Of a stretch of DNA of 64,000 nucleotides, positions 1-8,506 are shown in pieces; position 1 is the first letter of the stretch, and each line of letters opens with the position of its first letter. The stretch spans positions 1,657,626 to 1,721,625 of the forward strand of contig NZ_EQ973490.1 in the NCBI RefSeq assembly GCF_000158035.1, written 5' to 3'. A program made the translations under genes and the position numbers. The notes beneath the pieces are model-generated. The model ran no database searches, was not told the origin of the DNA, and was given only the letters and a program-made list of their open reading frames with translations. Source of the stretch: Bacteroides cellulosilyticus DSM 14838 (GTDB taxonomy: Bacteria > Bacteroidota > Bacteroidia > Bacteroidales > Bacteroidaceae).

Positions 1-1912
1 CAAATCCCAGTGAGTTACCGCTTACACCATAGCCTATGCGGAATTTCAGGTCATCAAACACTTTCTGATTCTTCATGAAATTTTCTTCTGTAATGCGCCA
101 TGCCAATGATACGGAAGGGAATGTACCCCAGCGGTTGTTCTTGCCGAAAGCGGAAGAACCATCGCGTCGTATGGTAGCTTGGAACAGGTACTTGCTGTTA
201 AAACTGTAGTTTACGCGGCCATAGAATGAAATCATGCGCAGAGTGGAAAGTTTGTTGTCGCTATTAATACCGTCAATATCCATATTGTTGGCCAATCCCA
301 TATTGTAATATTTCAGGTAATCGTCGTAAAAGTTGTATACAGTTAAGCCGAAGCCATCATTATCATCGTTCTGCTCCCAAGAGTAACCGGCCATCAAACC
401 CAGTTTGTGTTTGTCGGCAAATACATGGTCATAATTGACGTAAGTTTCCATCTGCTTCTTGATGTTTTCCTTGGTGCTGCGTGAAGCCTGACCGTGGCGG
501 GAAGAGATGTTGGGAAGTTGTGACTGTGTAGTATTGTAGTTACTGTAAATATACTGTTCGTTTTGATAAGAAAGATTCAGATTCCAATCTAGTCCGTCAA
601 TGATGTGAAGGGTTGCTTTGGCAATACCTTGCAACATTTTCTCTTTTGTTTTGTACTGATCTTCATAGACCATTGACAGCGGGTTATAACTTTGTGAGAT
701 ACTTGTATTAGCGTACCAGGAACCGTCTGCATTCTTTACAGGAACCAGCGGATTGTAATAGTACATGGCATCCAGTACACTCCGTCCCTGATTTTCGGTT
801 GAGGCCGTTTGTTTGTTGGTTATGCTTGCATTTACACTAACCGACAAATCCAGATGATCTTTCAGAGTTTTGGTTTGCAAGAAAGAACGGGCTGTGATGC
901 GATCCATTGAAGTTCCTCTCACAACACCTTCTCGGTCGATGTAGTTGAGAGATGCACTATAGGTGGTTTTTTCATTGCCACCGTTGATGGAGATATTATG
1001 ATTGTGGCTGAAACCGGAACGCAATACTTCATCCTGCCAATTGGTGTCGGCCGGGTTGTTTACATCGTAGTAGGGGGAAAGGTCGACATTATTTGCGTTG
1101 GCATAGGCCAGAAGTTCGCTGGCATTCATCATGTCCAGAGTTTTCAAAGTATTATCTATAGCTACATAACCACTGTAGTTTACATTGGTTTTACCATTCT
1201 TGCTACCTTTCTTGGTGGTGACAATGATTACACCATTAGCGGCTTTTGAACCATAGATGGCTGTGGCACTGGCATCACGAAGAACATCGATGCTCTCAAT
1301 GTCTTCCGGAGCAATAAGCGACAGGCTGACGCCCGGGACGCCATCGATTACGTAGTATGGTTCCATGGCTGCACCCTCGCGTAAAGAAGATGTACCACGC
1401 AGAGAGATAGATGCCGAGCCATTAGGGTCACTGGTATTGGCAATGGTCAATCCCGGAACTTTTCCTTGTAGCAGTTGCGCCGGATTAGTGTAGACACCTA
1501 CGTTCAAATCATCTGCTTTCACTGTTGTGATAGAGCTGGTAACATCCTTACGCGTCATGCTACCATATCCCACTACTACTACTTCATCTAATGTTTGGGA
1601 ATCTTCCTCCATTACTACATTAATAGCGCTTTGGTTCACTTGAACCTCTTTTTTAGTAAAGCCAATGAAAGTAAATATGAGGGTTTGCCCTCTTTTCACT
1701 TCTATAGAGTATTTACCGTCAAGATCGGTGATACAACCATTGGTGGTGCCTTTTTCTAATACATTGACGCCTGCCAATGGCTCACCGGATTTGTCTGTAA
1801 CAGTACCGGTAACCTTGTTCTGGGCAAATGCTAAGGTACTACTTAGCAAGAACACTACAAAGAGCACGCTTTGCGCAAATGTCCTTTTTCTTTTTAATTG
1901 TACATTCAGCAT
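1..1912 (-). CDS. SusC/RagA-type TonB-dependent outer-membrane receptor (partial, C-terminus off the window)
   Basis: This is an outer-membrane TonB-dependent transporter that imports oligosaccharides with a SusD-like partner. Reading the minus strand from ATG at 1912 gives an open frame to the window edge (about 637 residues), so roughly the last third of the barrel is missing. Visible parts are a signal peptide ending near AFAQ (about residue 24), a carboxypeptidase-regulatory-like domain (about 27-112), the plug start with LDEVVVVGYG, then plug and barrel segments including the motif SATAIYGSKAANGVI. The partner SusD gene should lie off the left edge. A good Bacteroides -7 box lies 67 bp upstream. 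The family is certain; the substrate cannot be read. Confidence 0.93.
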   Translation of the reverse strand, partial: MLNVQLKRKRTFAQSVLFVVFLLSSTLAFAQNKVTGTVTDKSGEPLAGVNVLEKGTTNGCITDLDGKYSIEVKRGQTLIFTFIGFTKKEVQVNQSAINVVMEEDSQTLDEVVVVGYGSMTRKDVTSSITTVKADDLNVGVYTNPAQLLQGKVPGLTIANTSDPNGSASISLRGTSSLREGAAMEPYYVIDGVPGVSLSLIAPEDIESIDVLRDASATAIYGSKAANGVIIVTTKKGSKNGKTNVNYSGYVAIDNTLKTLDMMNASELLAYANANNVDLSPYYDVNNPADTNWQDEVLRSGFSHNHNISINGGNEKTTYSASLNYIDREGVVRGTSMDRITARSFLQTKTLKDHLDLSVSVNASITNKQTASTENQGRSVLDAMYYYNPLVPVKNADGSWYANTSISQSYNPLSMVYEDQYKTKEKMLQGIAKATLHIIDGLDWNLNLSYQNEQYIYSNYNTTQSQLPNISSRHGQASRSTKENIKKQMETYVNYDHVFADKHKLGLMAGYSWEQNDDNDGFGLTVYNFYDDYLKYYNMGLANNMDIDGINSDNKLSTLRMISFYGRVNYSFNSKYLFQATIRRDGSSAFGKNNRWGTFPSVSLAWRITEENFMKNQKVFDDLKFRIGYGVSGNSLGF

Positions 1913-1978
1913 AAAATAAAGTTTTAGTTATAAATTATGTTCTCTTCTTCTGTATATTTATAAATATTATTCTGGCTG

Positions 1979-1986
1979 CAAAAGTA
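1979..1986 (-). promoter_or_regulatory. Bacteroides -7 box for the left-edge susC gene
   Basis: The minus strand reads TACTTTTG followed by CAGCC, matching TAnnTTTG. A TTTG sits at 2015-2012 but about 5 bp farther than the usual -33 spacing. The implied leader is about 60 nt. The match is by eye. Confidence 0.5.
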
Positions 1987-2309
1987 GGATGTACTTATTA
2001 CAGATATATTTCAAATGTATTACAAGATTATTGTAATATTTTGATATACAATTAATTGAGATGAATGGGAGACAAAAGGATATTTGCTTTATATTACTAT
2101 CTTTGGATAGATGTAATGTAAAGAATAAAGGCGGTCGTTCCATGTTGTCCTTTATTATAAGTGACAACTTTGGGAAAAAACGGGATAATGTCTTTGCCTC
2201 CATAGTATTTTAGATTTTGATTACTGCAAATCTAAGCCAATGAAGTTATAGTTAGGGAGAAAATGATGCAAATTAGGGGGAAAATAGTGAACTATTGTTT
2301 TTTTCTGGA
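1987..2309. other. AT-rich intergenic region, no gene supported
   Basis: This stretch separates the susC promoter from the end of the yifB gene. Apart from the TTTG mentioned with the promoter, nothing recognisable was seen. A 78-codon minus-strand frame (1967-2203) covers it, but it overlaps the susC promoter, has no signal or motif and is AT-rich, so it is not called. Confidence 0.5.
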
Positions 2310-3848
2310 TTATCCCGCCCAGTCTTCTCTATCCAGATTCCTGTATCCGATGGCTTCTGCCAAATGTGAGGGCTGTATCAGGTCACTGTTTTCAAGGTCG
2401 GCAATGGTACGTGCCACTTTTAGTATACGGTCATAGGCACGGGCGGAAAGATTAAGCCTGTTCATCGCATTTTTCAGTAAGGCAAGACCTTTGTCATCCG
2501 GACGAGCATATAGGGAAAGTAGTTTGCTGCTCATTTGTGCATTACAGTAAACGCCCGGAATATCTGCATATCTGTTTTCCTGAATTTGTCGGGCGGAGAT
2601 TACACGCTCCCGTATGATGGAACTTGCTTCTCCCGGATGTGCATCGGACATTTTCTCAAAAGGTACAGGAACTACTTCAATTTGTAGGTCGATGCGGTCA
2701 AGTAGAGGACCAGAGATACGATTCAGGTATTTTTGTACTTGTCCCGGACTGCATACACAAGCTTTTGTCGGATGATTGTAATATCCGCAAGGACATGGGT
2801 TCATAGAGGCTACCAGCATAAAACTGGCAGGGTATTCCACATTGCTTCTCACACGGGAAATGGTGATCTTTCGGTCTTCCAGCGGTTGGCGGAGGACTTC
2901 CAGTACGCTGCGATTGAATTCTGGCAACTCGTCCAGAAATAAAATACCATTATGGGCAAGGCTGATTTCCCCTGGTTGTGGATAACTGCCTCCACCCGTC
3001 ATGGCCACTGTGGAAATGGTGTGATGCGGATCGCGGAACGGGCGTTTTGAAATAAGCCCCGTATTGTTTTGCAGTCTTCCTGCCACAGAATGTATTTTTG
3101 TAGTTTCAAGGCTCTCTCCCAGGGACAGCGGGGGAAGAATGGATGGTAATCTTTTGGCAAGCATGGATTTTCCGCTTCCCGGGGCACCAATCAGAATAAT
3201 ATTATGTCCCCCTGCCGCTGCCACTTCCAGTGCACGTTTTACGTTTTCCTGTCCTTTTACATCTGCGAAGTCCAGATCAAAGCTACTTTGTTGTGCATAA
3301 AACTCTTCGCGGGTGTTGACGATGGTAGGAGTGAGTTCCTGCTTCCCATTGAAGAATTCTATTACCTCTTTGATGTTTTCAACTCCATATACTTGAATCT
3401 GATTGACTACAGCCGCTTCAAGAGCGTTCTGTCTGGGTACTATGATTCCCTCGAATCCTAATTCACGTGCTTTGATGGCAATGGGCAGAGCTCCCTTGAT
3501 GGGTTGCAGGCTACCGTCAAGGCTCAGTTCGCCCATCATCAGGTAGCGGTTCAGCTTATCCGGTTGGATTACTTCTCCGGCGGCAAGCATACCAATGGCA
3601 AGTGGGAGGTCATAGGCGGAACCTTCTTTGCGGATATCAGCCGGTGCCATATTGATGATGATATTGCTGGTAGGTATCCGGTATCCATTCACTTGTAGCG
3701 CGGAAATGATACGTTGGTGGCTTTCTTTGACGGCCGAATCCGGTAGTCCGACAAGATAGAACATACAACCTCTTGAACTATTTACTTCAATGGTGATGAG
3801 AGTTGCGTCGATGCCTTGCACAGCCGCTCCGAAAACTTTGATTAGCAC
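2310..3848 (-). CDS. YifB/ComM family Mg-chelatase-like AAA+ ATPase
   Basis: This is a cytoplasmic AAA+ ATPase of the YifB/ComM family; ComM is a helicase that promotes branch migration during natural transformation, while the role in Bacteroides is not established. The N-terminal part is the Lon-S5-like ChlI domain (about 1-170). Then come the chelatase AAA domain with Walker A GAPGSGKSML and Walker B ILFLDELPEF, a Cys cluster in NPCPCGYYNHPTKACVC, and the C-terminal helical domain. The frame stays open to an ATG at 3899, but that would overlap the upstream gene by 44 nt. A GTG at 3848 begins the conserved VLIKVFGAAVQGIDA segment and gives 512 aa, the usual length, so it was chosen. The gene follows the TlpA-like gene by 7 nt and is probably co-transcribed with it. 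Confidence 0.9.
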   Translation of the reverse strand: MLIKVFGAAVQGIDATLITIEVNSSRGCMFYLVGLPDSAVKESHQRIISALQVNGYRIPTSNIIINMAPADIRKEGSAYDLPLAIGMLAAGEVIQPDKLNRYLMMGELSLDGSLQPIKGALPIAIKARELGFEGIIVPRQNALEAAVVNQIQVYGVENIKEVIEFFNGKQELTPTIVNTREEFYAQQSSFDLDFADVKGQENVKRALEVAAAGGHNIILIGAPGSGKSMLAKRLPSILPPLSLGESLETTKIHSVAGRLQNNTGLISKRPFRDPHHTISTVAMTGGGSYPQPGEISLAHNGILFLDELPEFNRSVLEVLRQPLEDRKITISRVRSNVEYPASFMLVASMNPCPCGYYNHPTKACVCSPGQVQKYLNRISGPLLDRIDLQIEVVPVPFEKMSDAHPGEASSIIRERVISARQIQENRYADIPGVYCNAQMSSKLLSLYARPDDKGLALLKNAMNRLNLSARAYDRILKVARTIADLENSDLIQPSHLAEAIGYRNLDREDWAG

Positions 3849-3855
3849 GTGTTTA

Positions 3856-4908
3856 TTAGTGATTAGTGGTGAGTGATTTCTCCTTTTCTTTTTCAGCAAT
3901 CTCTTTTAGCTTGTTCTCAATTGCTTTTTCATCCAGATTTTTACCTTCTATTCTTCCCGTAGGACTGAGAAGTATATTGGTAGGAAGCGTCTGTATGGCA
4001 AATTGTTTGATAATCTCTCCGCTCCAGCCGGAGAAATCACAGACTTGTTCCCATTTCAGCGTATCTGCTTTGATGGTTTCCTGCCATTTCTTTTTATTAA
4101 GATCGAGAGAAACGCCCAGCAACGCGAAGTTCTTATTCTTCTGCTCTTTCTTATAAATACGGCGGAACATGGCATTGTTTGCACGGCTGACCGTATCCCA
4201 CGAAGCCCAGAACTGTATGAGCAGGTACTGATCTTTAAAGTTGGAGCGACTTATATCTTTTTCTTCCGCATTGCGTAGTCGGAAGTAGGGCGCCGATTTC
4301 CCTACAGCTACCTTTTCTTCTTCTTCAATCCGCTTCAGCAATGCATCCATAAAGGGACGGTCCTTCAGTTCTCCGGTCATCCGGTCGGCCAGTTTCTGGA
4401 TTTGTGTCAAATCGGGTTGAGGGTTTTGCACAAAGTATTTATCAAGCAGATAGATACTGACTAATGAAGCAGGATGTTCAGTAATGAAATTCTCTGCTTT
4501 TTCTTCCAAAGCTTTTCCGGACGGGGTACCCAAGCCTTTCAGGTCCTGGTTGAAGTCTGTTAATTCTTTATTAGGGGCATTGCCGCTGATTTGTAAAGAG
4601 GATAGTTCGGCCATGGAGCCTTTTATTTGTATTTTATCTCCTTTATTCAGGAAAAGTGGGTACTCCGTTCCATCACTGAATAATAAGATTGTGGTGACTA
4701 ACGTATCAGCAGAAAGTGTCGCGGAGAATTTATCTTTTTCGGCAATCAGTGTATCCATGCGGTCATGCATTCTGTCCGCACCATATAAATAGATGGTATC
4801 ATTCCCCAATCCTTTGATTTCTCCACTGAGGCTGATACTATCGGTCTTCTTTCCACCACAGGCAGAGAGGCCGATTAATAGAAGATATAATAGACAGACG
4901 TTCTTCAT
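3856..4908 (-). CDS. TlpA-like thioredoxin-fold lipoprotein with DUF4369-type N-terminus, redox cysteines absent
   Basis: This is a predicted lipoprotein: MKNVCLLYLLLIGLSACGG carries a lipobox (LSAC). An upstream ATG at 4977 exists, but the stretch between lies over the promoter and a terminator, so 4908 is chosen. Residues about 25-120 resemble the DUF4369 beta domain common in Bacteroidota; residues about 205-335 form an AhpC/TlpA-like thioredoxin fold with YLLIQFWASW and a cis-Pro region TLPTNILL. Where active members have WCxxC, this protein has WDTVS, so it cannot act as a dithiol oxidoreductase. Its role is unknown; a binding or scaffold role is possible. It ends in a Lys/Glu-rich tail just before yifB. 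Confidence 0.85.
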   Translation of the reverse strand: MKNVCLLYLLLIGLSACGGKKTDSISLSGEIKGLGNDTIYLYGADRMHDRMDTLIAEKDKFSATLSADTLVTTILLFSDGTEYPLFLNKGDKIQIKGSMAELSSLQISGNAPNKELTDFNQDLKGLGTPSGKALEEKAENFITEHPASLVSIYLLDKYFVQNPQPDLTQIQKLADRMTGELKDRPFMDALLKRIEEEEKVAVGKSAPYFRLRNAEEKDISRSNFKDQYLLIQFWASWDTVSRANNAMFRRIYKKEQKNKNFALLGVSLDLNKKKWQETIKADTLKWEQVCDFSGWSGEIIKQFAIQTLPTNILLSPTGRIEGKNLDEKAIENKLKEIAEKEKEKSLTTNH

Positions 4909-4925
4909 CTCTAAATACTTTTTTG

Positions 4926-4933
4926 CGAAAGTA
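4926..4933 (-). promoter_or_regulatory. Near-consensus -7 box for the TlpA-like gene
   Basis: The minus strand reads TACTTTCG, one base off TAnnTTTG, 17 bp before the chosen ATG and directly downstream of the terminator of the preceding gene. No clear -33 TTTG was seen. Confidence 0.4.
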
Positions 4934-4950
4934 CGGCTTTTGCAGATAAT

Positions 4951-4988
4951 AAAAAAGAAATGCCCGACATTTCTCAACGCCGGGCATT
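4951..4988 (-). terminator. Rho-independent terminator after the TPR/OmpA-like lipoprotein gene
   Basis: An 8-bp perfect stem pairs 4959-4966 (AATGCCCG) with 4981-4988 (CGGGCATT) around a 14-nt loop. On the minus strand it is followed by a T-rich run TTTCTTTTTT. It lies 60 nt downstream of the stop at 5048. Confidence 0.8.
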
Positions 4989-5047
4989 CTACAGATATTT
5001 ATTTATTTACTACTTAAAATCACTAATCGTAATTAGTGAAGAGCTTC

Positions 5048-6739
5048 TTACTGAATGATGCTCATGAAATCTGCATTCGTGAAGTACTTAGCAAATTCCA
5101 GATCAGAAGCTGCTTTCTTAGCTAATGAAGAATCTTTAGCTACAGCGCTCTTCAAGCTGCTGGTAACCATAGAAGAATTGTTAGTTCTTGCACCTAATAC
5201 AGCCATCAGGTACTCAGTATAAGCGTCTGGCTTTTCTACACTTGCCAAAGTATTTTTAGCTTTGTTGTAGTCCTTAGCCAGGATCTGAGCCAAAGCGGCA
5301 CTGTTAGATTTCGTGTTGCCGAATGCGCTTACAGCTCTGTCATATTGACCTTGAGCGATGTACAGGTTACCCAGAGCTTCGTTCAGTTCTTTTGCACCGG
5401 AAGCTTTGCTCAGGTAAGTTTCAGCAGCGGCTTTATCACCTTTTGTCAAAGCGATCAAACCAAGGTTCATGTTAACTTCAGGAGCATCCTTGATAGAAGC
5501 TGCTTTCTTGAAGTAGCTTTCAGCCTTGTCAAGGTTACCTGACTGGTAAGCCAGTTTACCTAAGTTATTGTAAGCACGATAGTCGTTCGGATAAATCTGA
5601 GTAGCTTTAGTGAAGATTACTTCTTGTTTAGCCGGATCGTTAGTCAGAGTAGCTGCGTACAGCAATTCTTCCAGACTCAGCTGCTTAGCATCTGTGTTAG
5701 CCAGATTAGCGATTTCATCATCAGACTTACCAATGATTTCATAATTCAAAGTCAGACGAGAACGACGCAATTGCGGCAAGATTTCGTCAGCTAAGTTCTT
5801 GTAAACAGAAGAAATGTTCTTGATTTCCTGCTCTCTTTGTTCAGGATCAGAATACATAGACAGAACGCGAAGGATCAGTTCTTTATCTTGGATATTAGAT
5901 TTAGATACCAATTCCTGGAAACCTTCCCAGTCCTGAGCAGTATATTTTGTATCGATTGCAGCGTCAATTTTTGCTTTCTTCAAGTTCTGGTTGATAACCT
6001 TTGCAGTGTTGTCCTGACGGTTTTCGGCCAACTTAGTGTTCAGGCTTACACCGCCATCAGGAGATGCATAAGCAGAAACTTCGATGTTGCTGATCTTCTT
6101 GTTAACAGCACCGTCTACGTTCTTCACTTCTTCGTTGAATTCCTTAGCGGTCTTCAATTCACCGGCACGGACGTTAGCTTGCTGAATCAAGAACATGATG
6201 TTAGCATCGTGTTTCTCCTTGATGATACGTTGGAAAGCGTCGTCACCGTTGGCAGGAGTAGCGCTGCTCAGCGTCTGCTCAACCATTTCAGAGGTAGAAA
6301 TCACACCATCAGCTACTTTCACAGCAGGAATAGTTACTGTTTTGTTACCGATTGTGGCTTTAAATTCCAGATATAACTCTGATTTTGCCATTTCGGGAAC
6401 ATAATCGAAAGAAGTCTTCATAGTGTAGTTACCACCCATCTTGTATGAGATGGTCTGGTCGTTACCTTCTACTTTTTCTCCTTGGAATACGGCTGACTGT
6501 CCTTTAGCTTCTCCACCGTTCCATTTCAGAACCGGAGTTACTTCTACTACAGCTTTCTTGTTAAAATACTTTTCAGGGAATTTTCCGTTGATAGTGGCGG
6601 GAACTTTGCCACCAACAGCTTCAAGAACCTGAGGGGTCACGGTGAAATAATCAGAAGATAATTCACCCATTTTGCTGCTACAAGATGAAAGTGCAACAAC
6701 CAGTGCCATTAACAAAGGCAGATACAATCTCTTAGTCAT
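5048..6739 (-). CDS. TPR lipoprotein with central OmpA-like segment
   Basis: This is a 563-aa predicted lipoprotein (MTKRLYLPLLMALVVALSSCSS, lipobox LSSC). Residues about 30-150 are beta-rich. The segment about 215-255 (NIEVSAYASPDGG, then AENRQDNTAKVI) resembles the OmpA peptidoglycan-binding fold. About 375-480 are TPR repeats (for example YRAYNNLGKLAYQSGNLDKAESYFKKA). Such a layout suggests an envelope protein near the peptidoglycan, but the exact function is unknown. It is monocistronic, with its own -7 box upstream and a strong terminator downstream. Confidence 0.85.
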   Translation of the reverse strand: MTKRLYLPLLMALVVALSSCSSKMGELSSDYFTVTPQVLEAVGGKVPATINGKFPEKYFNKKAVVEVTPVLKWNGGEAKGQSAVFQGEKVEGNDQTISYKMGGNYTMKTSFDYVPEMAKSELYLEFKATIGNKTVTIPAVKVADGVISTSEMVEQTLSSATPANGDDAFQRIIKEKHDANIMFLIQQANVRAGELKTAKEFNEEVKNVDGAVNKKISNIEVSAYASPDGGVSLNTKLAENRQDNTAKVINQNLKKAKIDAAIDTKYTAQDWEGFQELVSKSNIQDKELILRVLSMYSDPEQREQEIKNISSVYKNLADEILPQLRRSRLTLNYEIIGKSDDEIANLANTDAKQLSLEELLYAATLTNDPAKQEVIFTKATQIYPNDYRAYNNLGKLAYQSGNLDKAESYFKKAASIKDAPEVNMNLGLIALTKGDKAAAETYLSKASGAKELNEALGNLYIAQGQYDRAVSAFGNTKSNSAALAQILAKDYNKAKNTLASVEKPDAYTEYLMAVLGARTNNSSMVTSSLKSAVAKDSSLAKKAASDLEFAKYFTNADFMSIIQ

Positions 6740-6821
6740 TTTAGGTATAAATTAATTGTTTGTAATTGAAATTAGTCTATTGGTTTCTCTTAGTGCCTAT
6801 TACCACATGATAATAGCCTCG

Positions 6822-6829
6822 CAAAGATA
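6822..6829 (-). promoter_or_regulatory. Bacteroides -7 box for the TPR/OmpA-like lipoprotein gene
   Basis: The minus strand reads TATCTTTG, a full TAnnTTTG match, giving a leader of about 75 nt. The -33 element is not clear. Confidence 0.55.
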
Positions 6830-6877
6830 TTAAATCTCCCGGCACAATCTGAAAGGAATAGCCAATTTTATTATAAT

Positions 6878-7828
6878 TTAATGAAATCCTGTCTCTTTTC
6901 TGTACTTGATGTTCCTTGGATGGTGTTCAATGATCTCACTCCGCAACATATTCCGGTCGATATGGGTATAAATTTCGGTTGTTGCGATGGATTCGTGTCC
7001 CAGCATACATTGTATGGCACGCAGGTTCGCGCCTCCTTCCAGCAAGTGGGTAGCGAAGGAATGACGGAAGGTGTGCGGGCTGATATTTTTGGTGATACCG
7101 GCTTTCTCCGCCAACTCCTTTATCAGGTGAAAAACCATGATGCGGGAGATACTGTTTCCCCAGCGGGCAAGGAATACATAATCTTCAAATCCTTTTTTTA
7201 TTTTACCAAGATTACGGTCGAGCAACCAGTATTTTATTTCTTTGATGGCACGGGGGGAAATGGGGACTAATCGCTGTTTGCTGCCTTTTCCTTCTACCTT
7301 AATAAAACCTTCATCGAAATAGAGCTCGGACAGCTTCAGATTACAAAGTTCCGAGACGCGCAGTCCGCAGCTGTATAGAGTTTCCAGAATGGCCCGGTTG
7401 CGCTGGCCTTCCTTTTTACTCATGTCTACAGTAGCTATGATGGTGTCTATTTCTTCTACGGTCAGTACTTCCGGTAGTTTAAAACCTATTTTAGGACCTT
7501 CGAGCAGTTCACTGGGATCATCTTCCCGATAGTCTGCCATAATCAGGAAGTGGAAGAATGATTTTATTCCGGACATGATGCGTGCCTGGGAGCGGGGATG
7601 AATGCCGATGTCATGCAAGCCGGCGGCGAAACGTTGCAAGTCGTCCAGAGTGACTGACAGCATATCAATATTCTCTGCTTTCAAAAAACGCAGCAATTTA
7701 TCAAGATCGGTCAGATAGGCATCAAGCGTATTGGCAGAAAGTGCTTTTTCTAACTTTAGATACTGCTGATACTTCCTGATAATCAGTGCTTCTTTCTCCT
7801 TATTTATTGTTTTTTCGTCTAATTTCAT
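6878..7828 (-). CDS. xerD: XerD-type site-specific tyrosine recombinase
   Basis: This is a tyrosine recombinase of the XerC/XerD kind, which resolves chromosome dimers at dif near FtsK. At 316 aa it is close to the usual 300. The N-terminal SAM-like core-binding domain (about 15-105) contains LSANTLDAYLTDLDKLLRFL. The catalytic domain has the first Arg in SCGLRVSELCNL, the Lys in GKGSKQRLVPI, HTFRHSFATHLLEGG (HxxR), LGHESIATTEIYTHID (second His and nucleophilic Tyr). It sits among housekeeping genes with no att-like flanks, so a chromosomal Xer role is likelier than a mobile integrase. It is divergent from aroQ. Confidence 0.9.
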   Translation of the reverse strand: MKLDEKTINKEKEALIIRKYQQYLKLEKALSANTLDAYLTDLDKLLRFLKAENIDMLSVTLDDLQRFAAGLHDIGIHPRSQARIMSGIKSFFHFLIMADYREDDPSELLEGPKIGFKLPEVLTVEEIDTIIATVDMSKKEGQRNRAILETLYSCGLRVSELCNLKLSELYFDEGFIKVEGKGSKQRLVPISPRAIKEIKYWLLDRNLGKIKKGFEDYVFLARWGNSISRIMVFHLIKELAEKAGITKNISPHTFRHSFATHLLEGGANLRAIQCMLGHESIATTEIYTHIDRNMLRSEIIEHHPRNIKYRKETGFH

Positions 7829-7838
7829 TTCTTTTTTC

Positions 7839-7846
7839 TACCTTTG
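7839..7846 (+). promoter_or_regulatory. Plus-strand -7 box reading toward aroQ across the repeat array
   Basis: TACCTTTG matches TAnnTTTG and starts only 10 bp upstream of the xerD start codon, pointing away from xerD. If used, the aroQ mRNA would carry a leader of about 185 nt containing the whole repeat array. The block 7839-7850 is a perfect 12-bp inverted copy of 8013-8024. No -33 was found. Confidence 0.45.
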
Positions 7847-7865
7847 TTCCCTGAATTTGAATGTT

Positions 7866-8017
7866 TTCCGGAACGTATCCGATCCGTATCTGCCCCGTAT
7901 CTGCTCCGTGTCTATAGGCTTGGACTTACTACGGACCTGATACGGAGCTGCTACGGACTTACTACGGAGCAGGTACGGACTTCTTACGGAGTTGCTGCGG
8001 AGCTATAGTTCCGGAAC
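7866..8017. repeat. Inverted array of 11-bp tandem repeats between xerD and aroQ
   Basis: The right part (7930-8006) holds seven back-to-back 11-bp units of form TACGGASNNNN (the last reads TGCGGAG), with a degenerate eighth at 7919-7929. The left part (7878-7910) holds three units in inverted orientation. Palindromes TTCCGGAA flank the array (7866-7873 and 8009-8016). The RNA could fold into alternative hairpins. It is not CRISPR, because units are far too short and without spacers. Confidence 0.85.
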
Positions 8018-8024
8018 AAAGGTA
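8017..8024 (-). promoter_or_regulatory. Minus-strand -7 box reading toward xerD across the repeat array
   Basis: The minus strand reads TACCTTTG, 14 bp upstream of the aroQ start. A TTTG lies at 8051-8048, 23 bp before it and somewhat farther than ideal. The xerD leader would be about 180 nt and largely antisense to the predicted aroQ leader. Confidence 0.45.
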
Positions 8025-8038
8025 TAAAAAATTGTGTT

Positions 8039-8461
8039 ATGAGGATACAAATTATTAATGGCCCGAATATCAATCTGCTGGGCAAACGTGAACCTTCCAT
8101 TTACGGCAGTGTTACTTTTGAAGATTACCTTGTCGAACTTCGTAAGAAGTATACTGATATACAAATAGACTATTTCCAGTCGAACATCGAGGGAGAGCTG
8201 ATAGACAAGATTCAGCAAACCGGTTTTGATGTAGACGGAATTATCCTGAATGCAGGTGCTTACACCCATACTTCCATTGCTTTGCAGGATGCTATCCGTT
8301 CAGTGACTTCTCCGGTTATCGAGGTACATATTTCTAATGTGCATGCTCGTGAGGCTTTCCGTCATGTATCTATGATAGCTTGCGCCTGTAAAGGCGTTAT
8401 CTGCGGTTTCGGATTGAACTCTTACCGCCTGGCGCTCGAAGCCTTGACCGGCAACGAGTAA
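8039..8461 (+). CDS. aroQ: Type II 3-dehydroquinate dehydratase
   Basis: This enzyme dehydrates 3-dehydroquinate to 3-dehydroshikimate in the shikimate pathway. The 140-aa length is typical of the type II dodecameric enzyme. The N-terminus IQIINGPNINLLGKREPSIYG carries the conserved Asn, Arg and Tyr lid region. QSNIEGELIDKIQ holds the conserved Glu, ILNAGAYTHTSIALQDAI the substrate-binding Asn and the Ser/Thr residues, and VEVHISNVHARE-like VIEVHISNVHAREAFR the catalytic His. Pyruvate kinase follows 45 bp downstream, so co-transcription is possible. Confidence 0.95.
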   Translation: MRIQIINGPNINLLGKREPSIYGSVTFEDYLVELRKKYTDIQIDYFQSNIEGELIDKIQQTGFDVDGIILNAGAYTHTSIALQDAIRSVTSPVIEVHISNVHAREAFRHVSMIACACKGVICGFGLNSYRLALEALTGNE

Positions 8462-8506
8462 TTCGTAATTCATGATTTGTAATTAAACAAAAATAGGTAT
8501 AAGATT

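Noticed and set aside
1967-2203. A 78-codon minus-strand frame before the left-edge susC
   Set aside because: It covers the susC promoter, is AT-driven and has no recognisable feature.
5837-6376. A 179-codon plus-strand frame
   Set aside because: It is antisense to the TPR/OmpA-like lipoprotein, which has a signal peptide, promoter and terminator.
6878-7828. Integrase of a mobile element
   Set aside because: Length, motifs and housekeeping surroundings fit chromosomal XerD; no att repeats or cargo were seen.
7866-8017. A CRISPR array between xerD and aroQ
   Set aside because: Units are 11 bp, directly abutting and partly inverted; no spacers and no cas genes are present.
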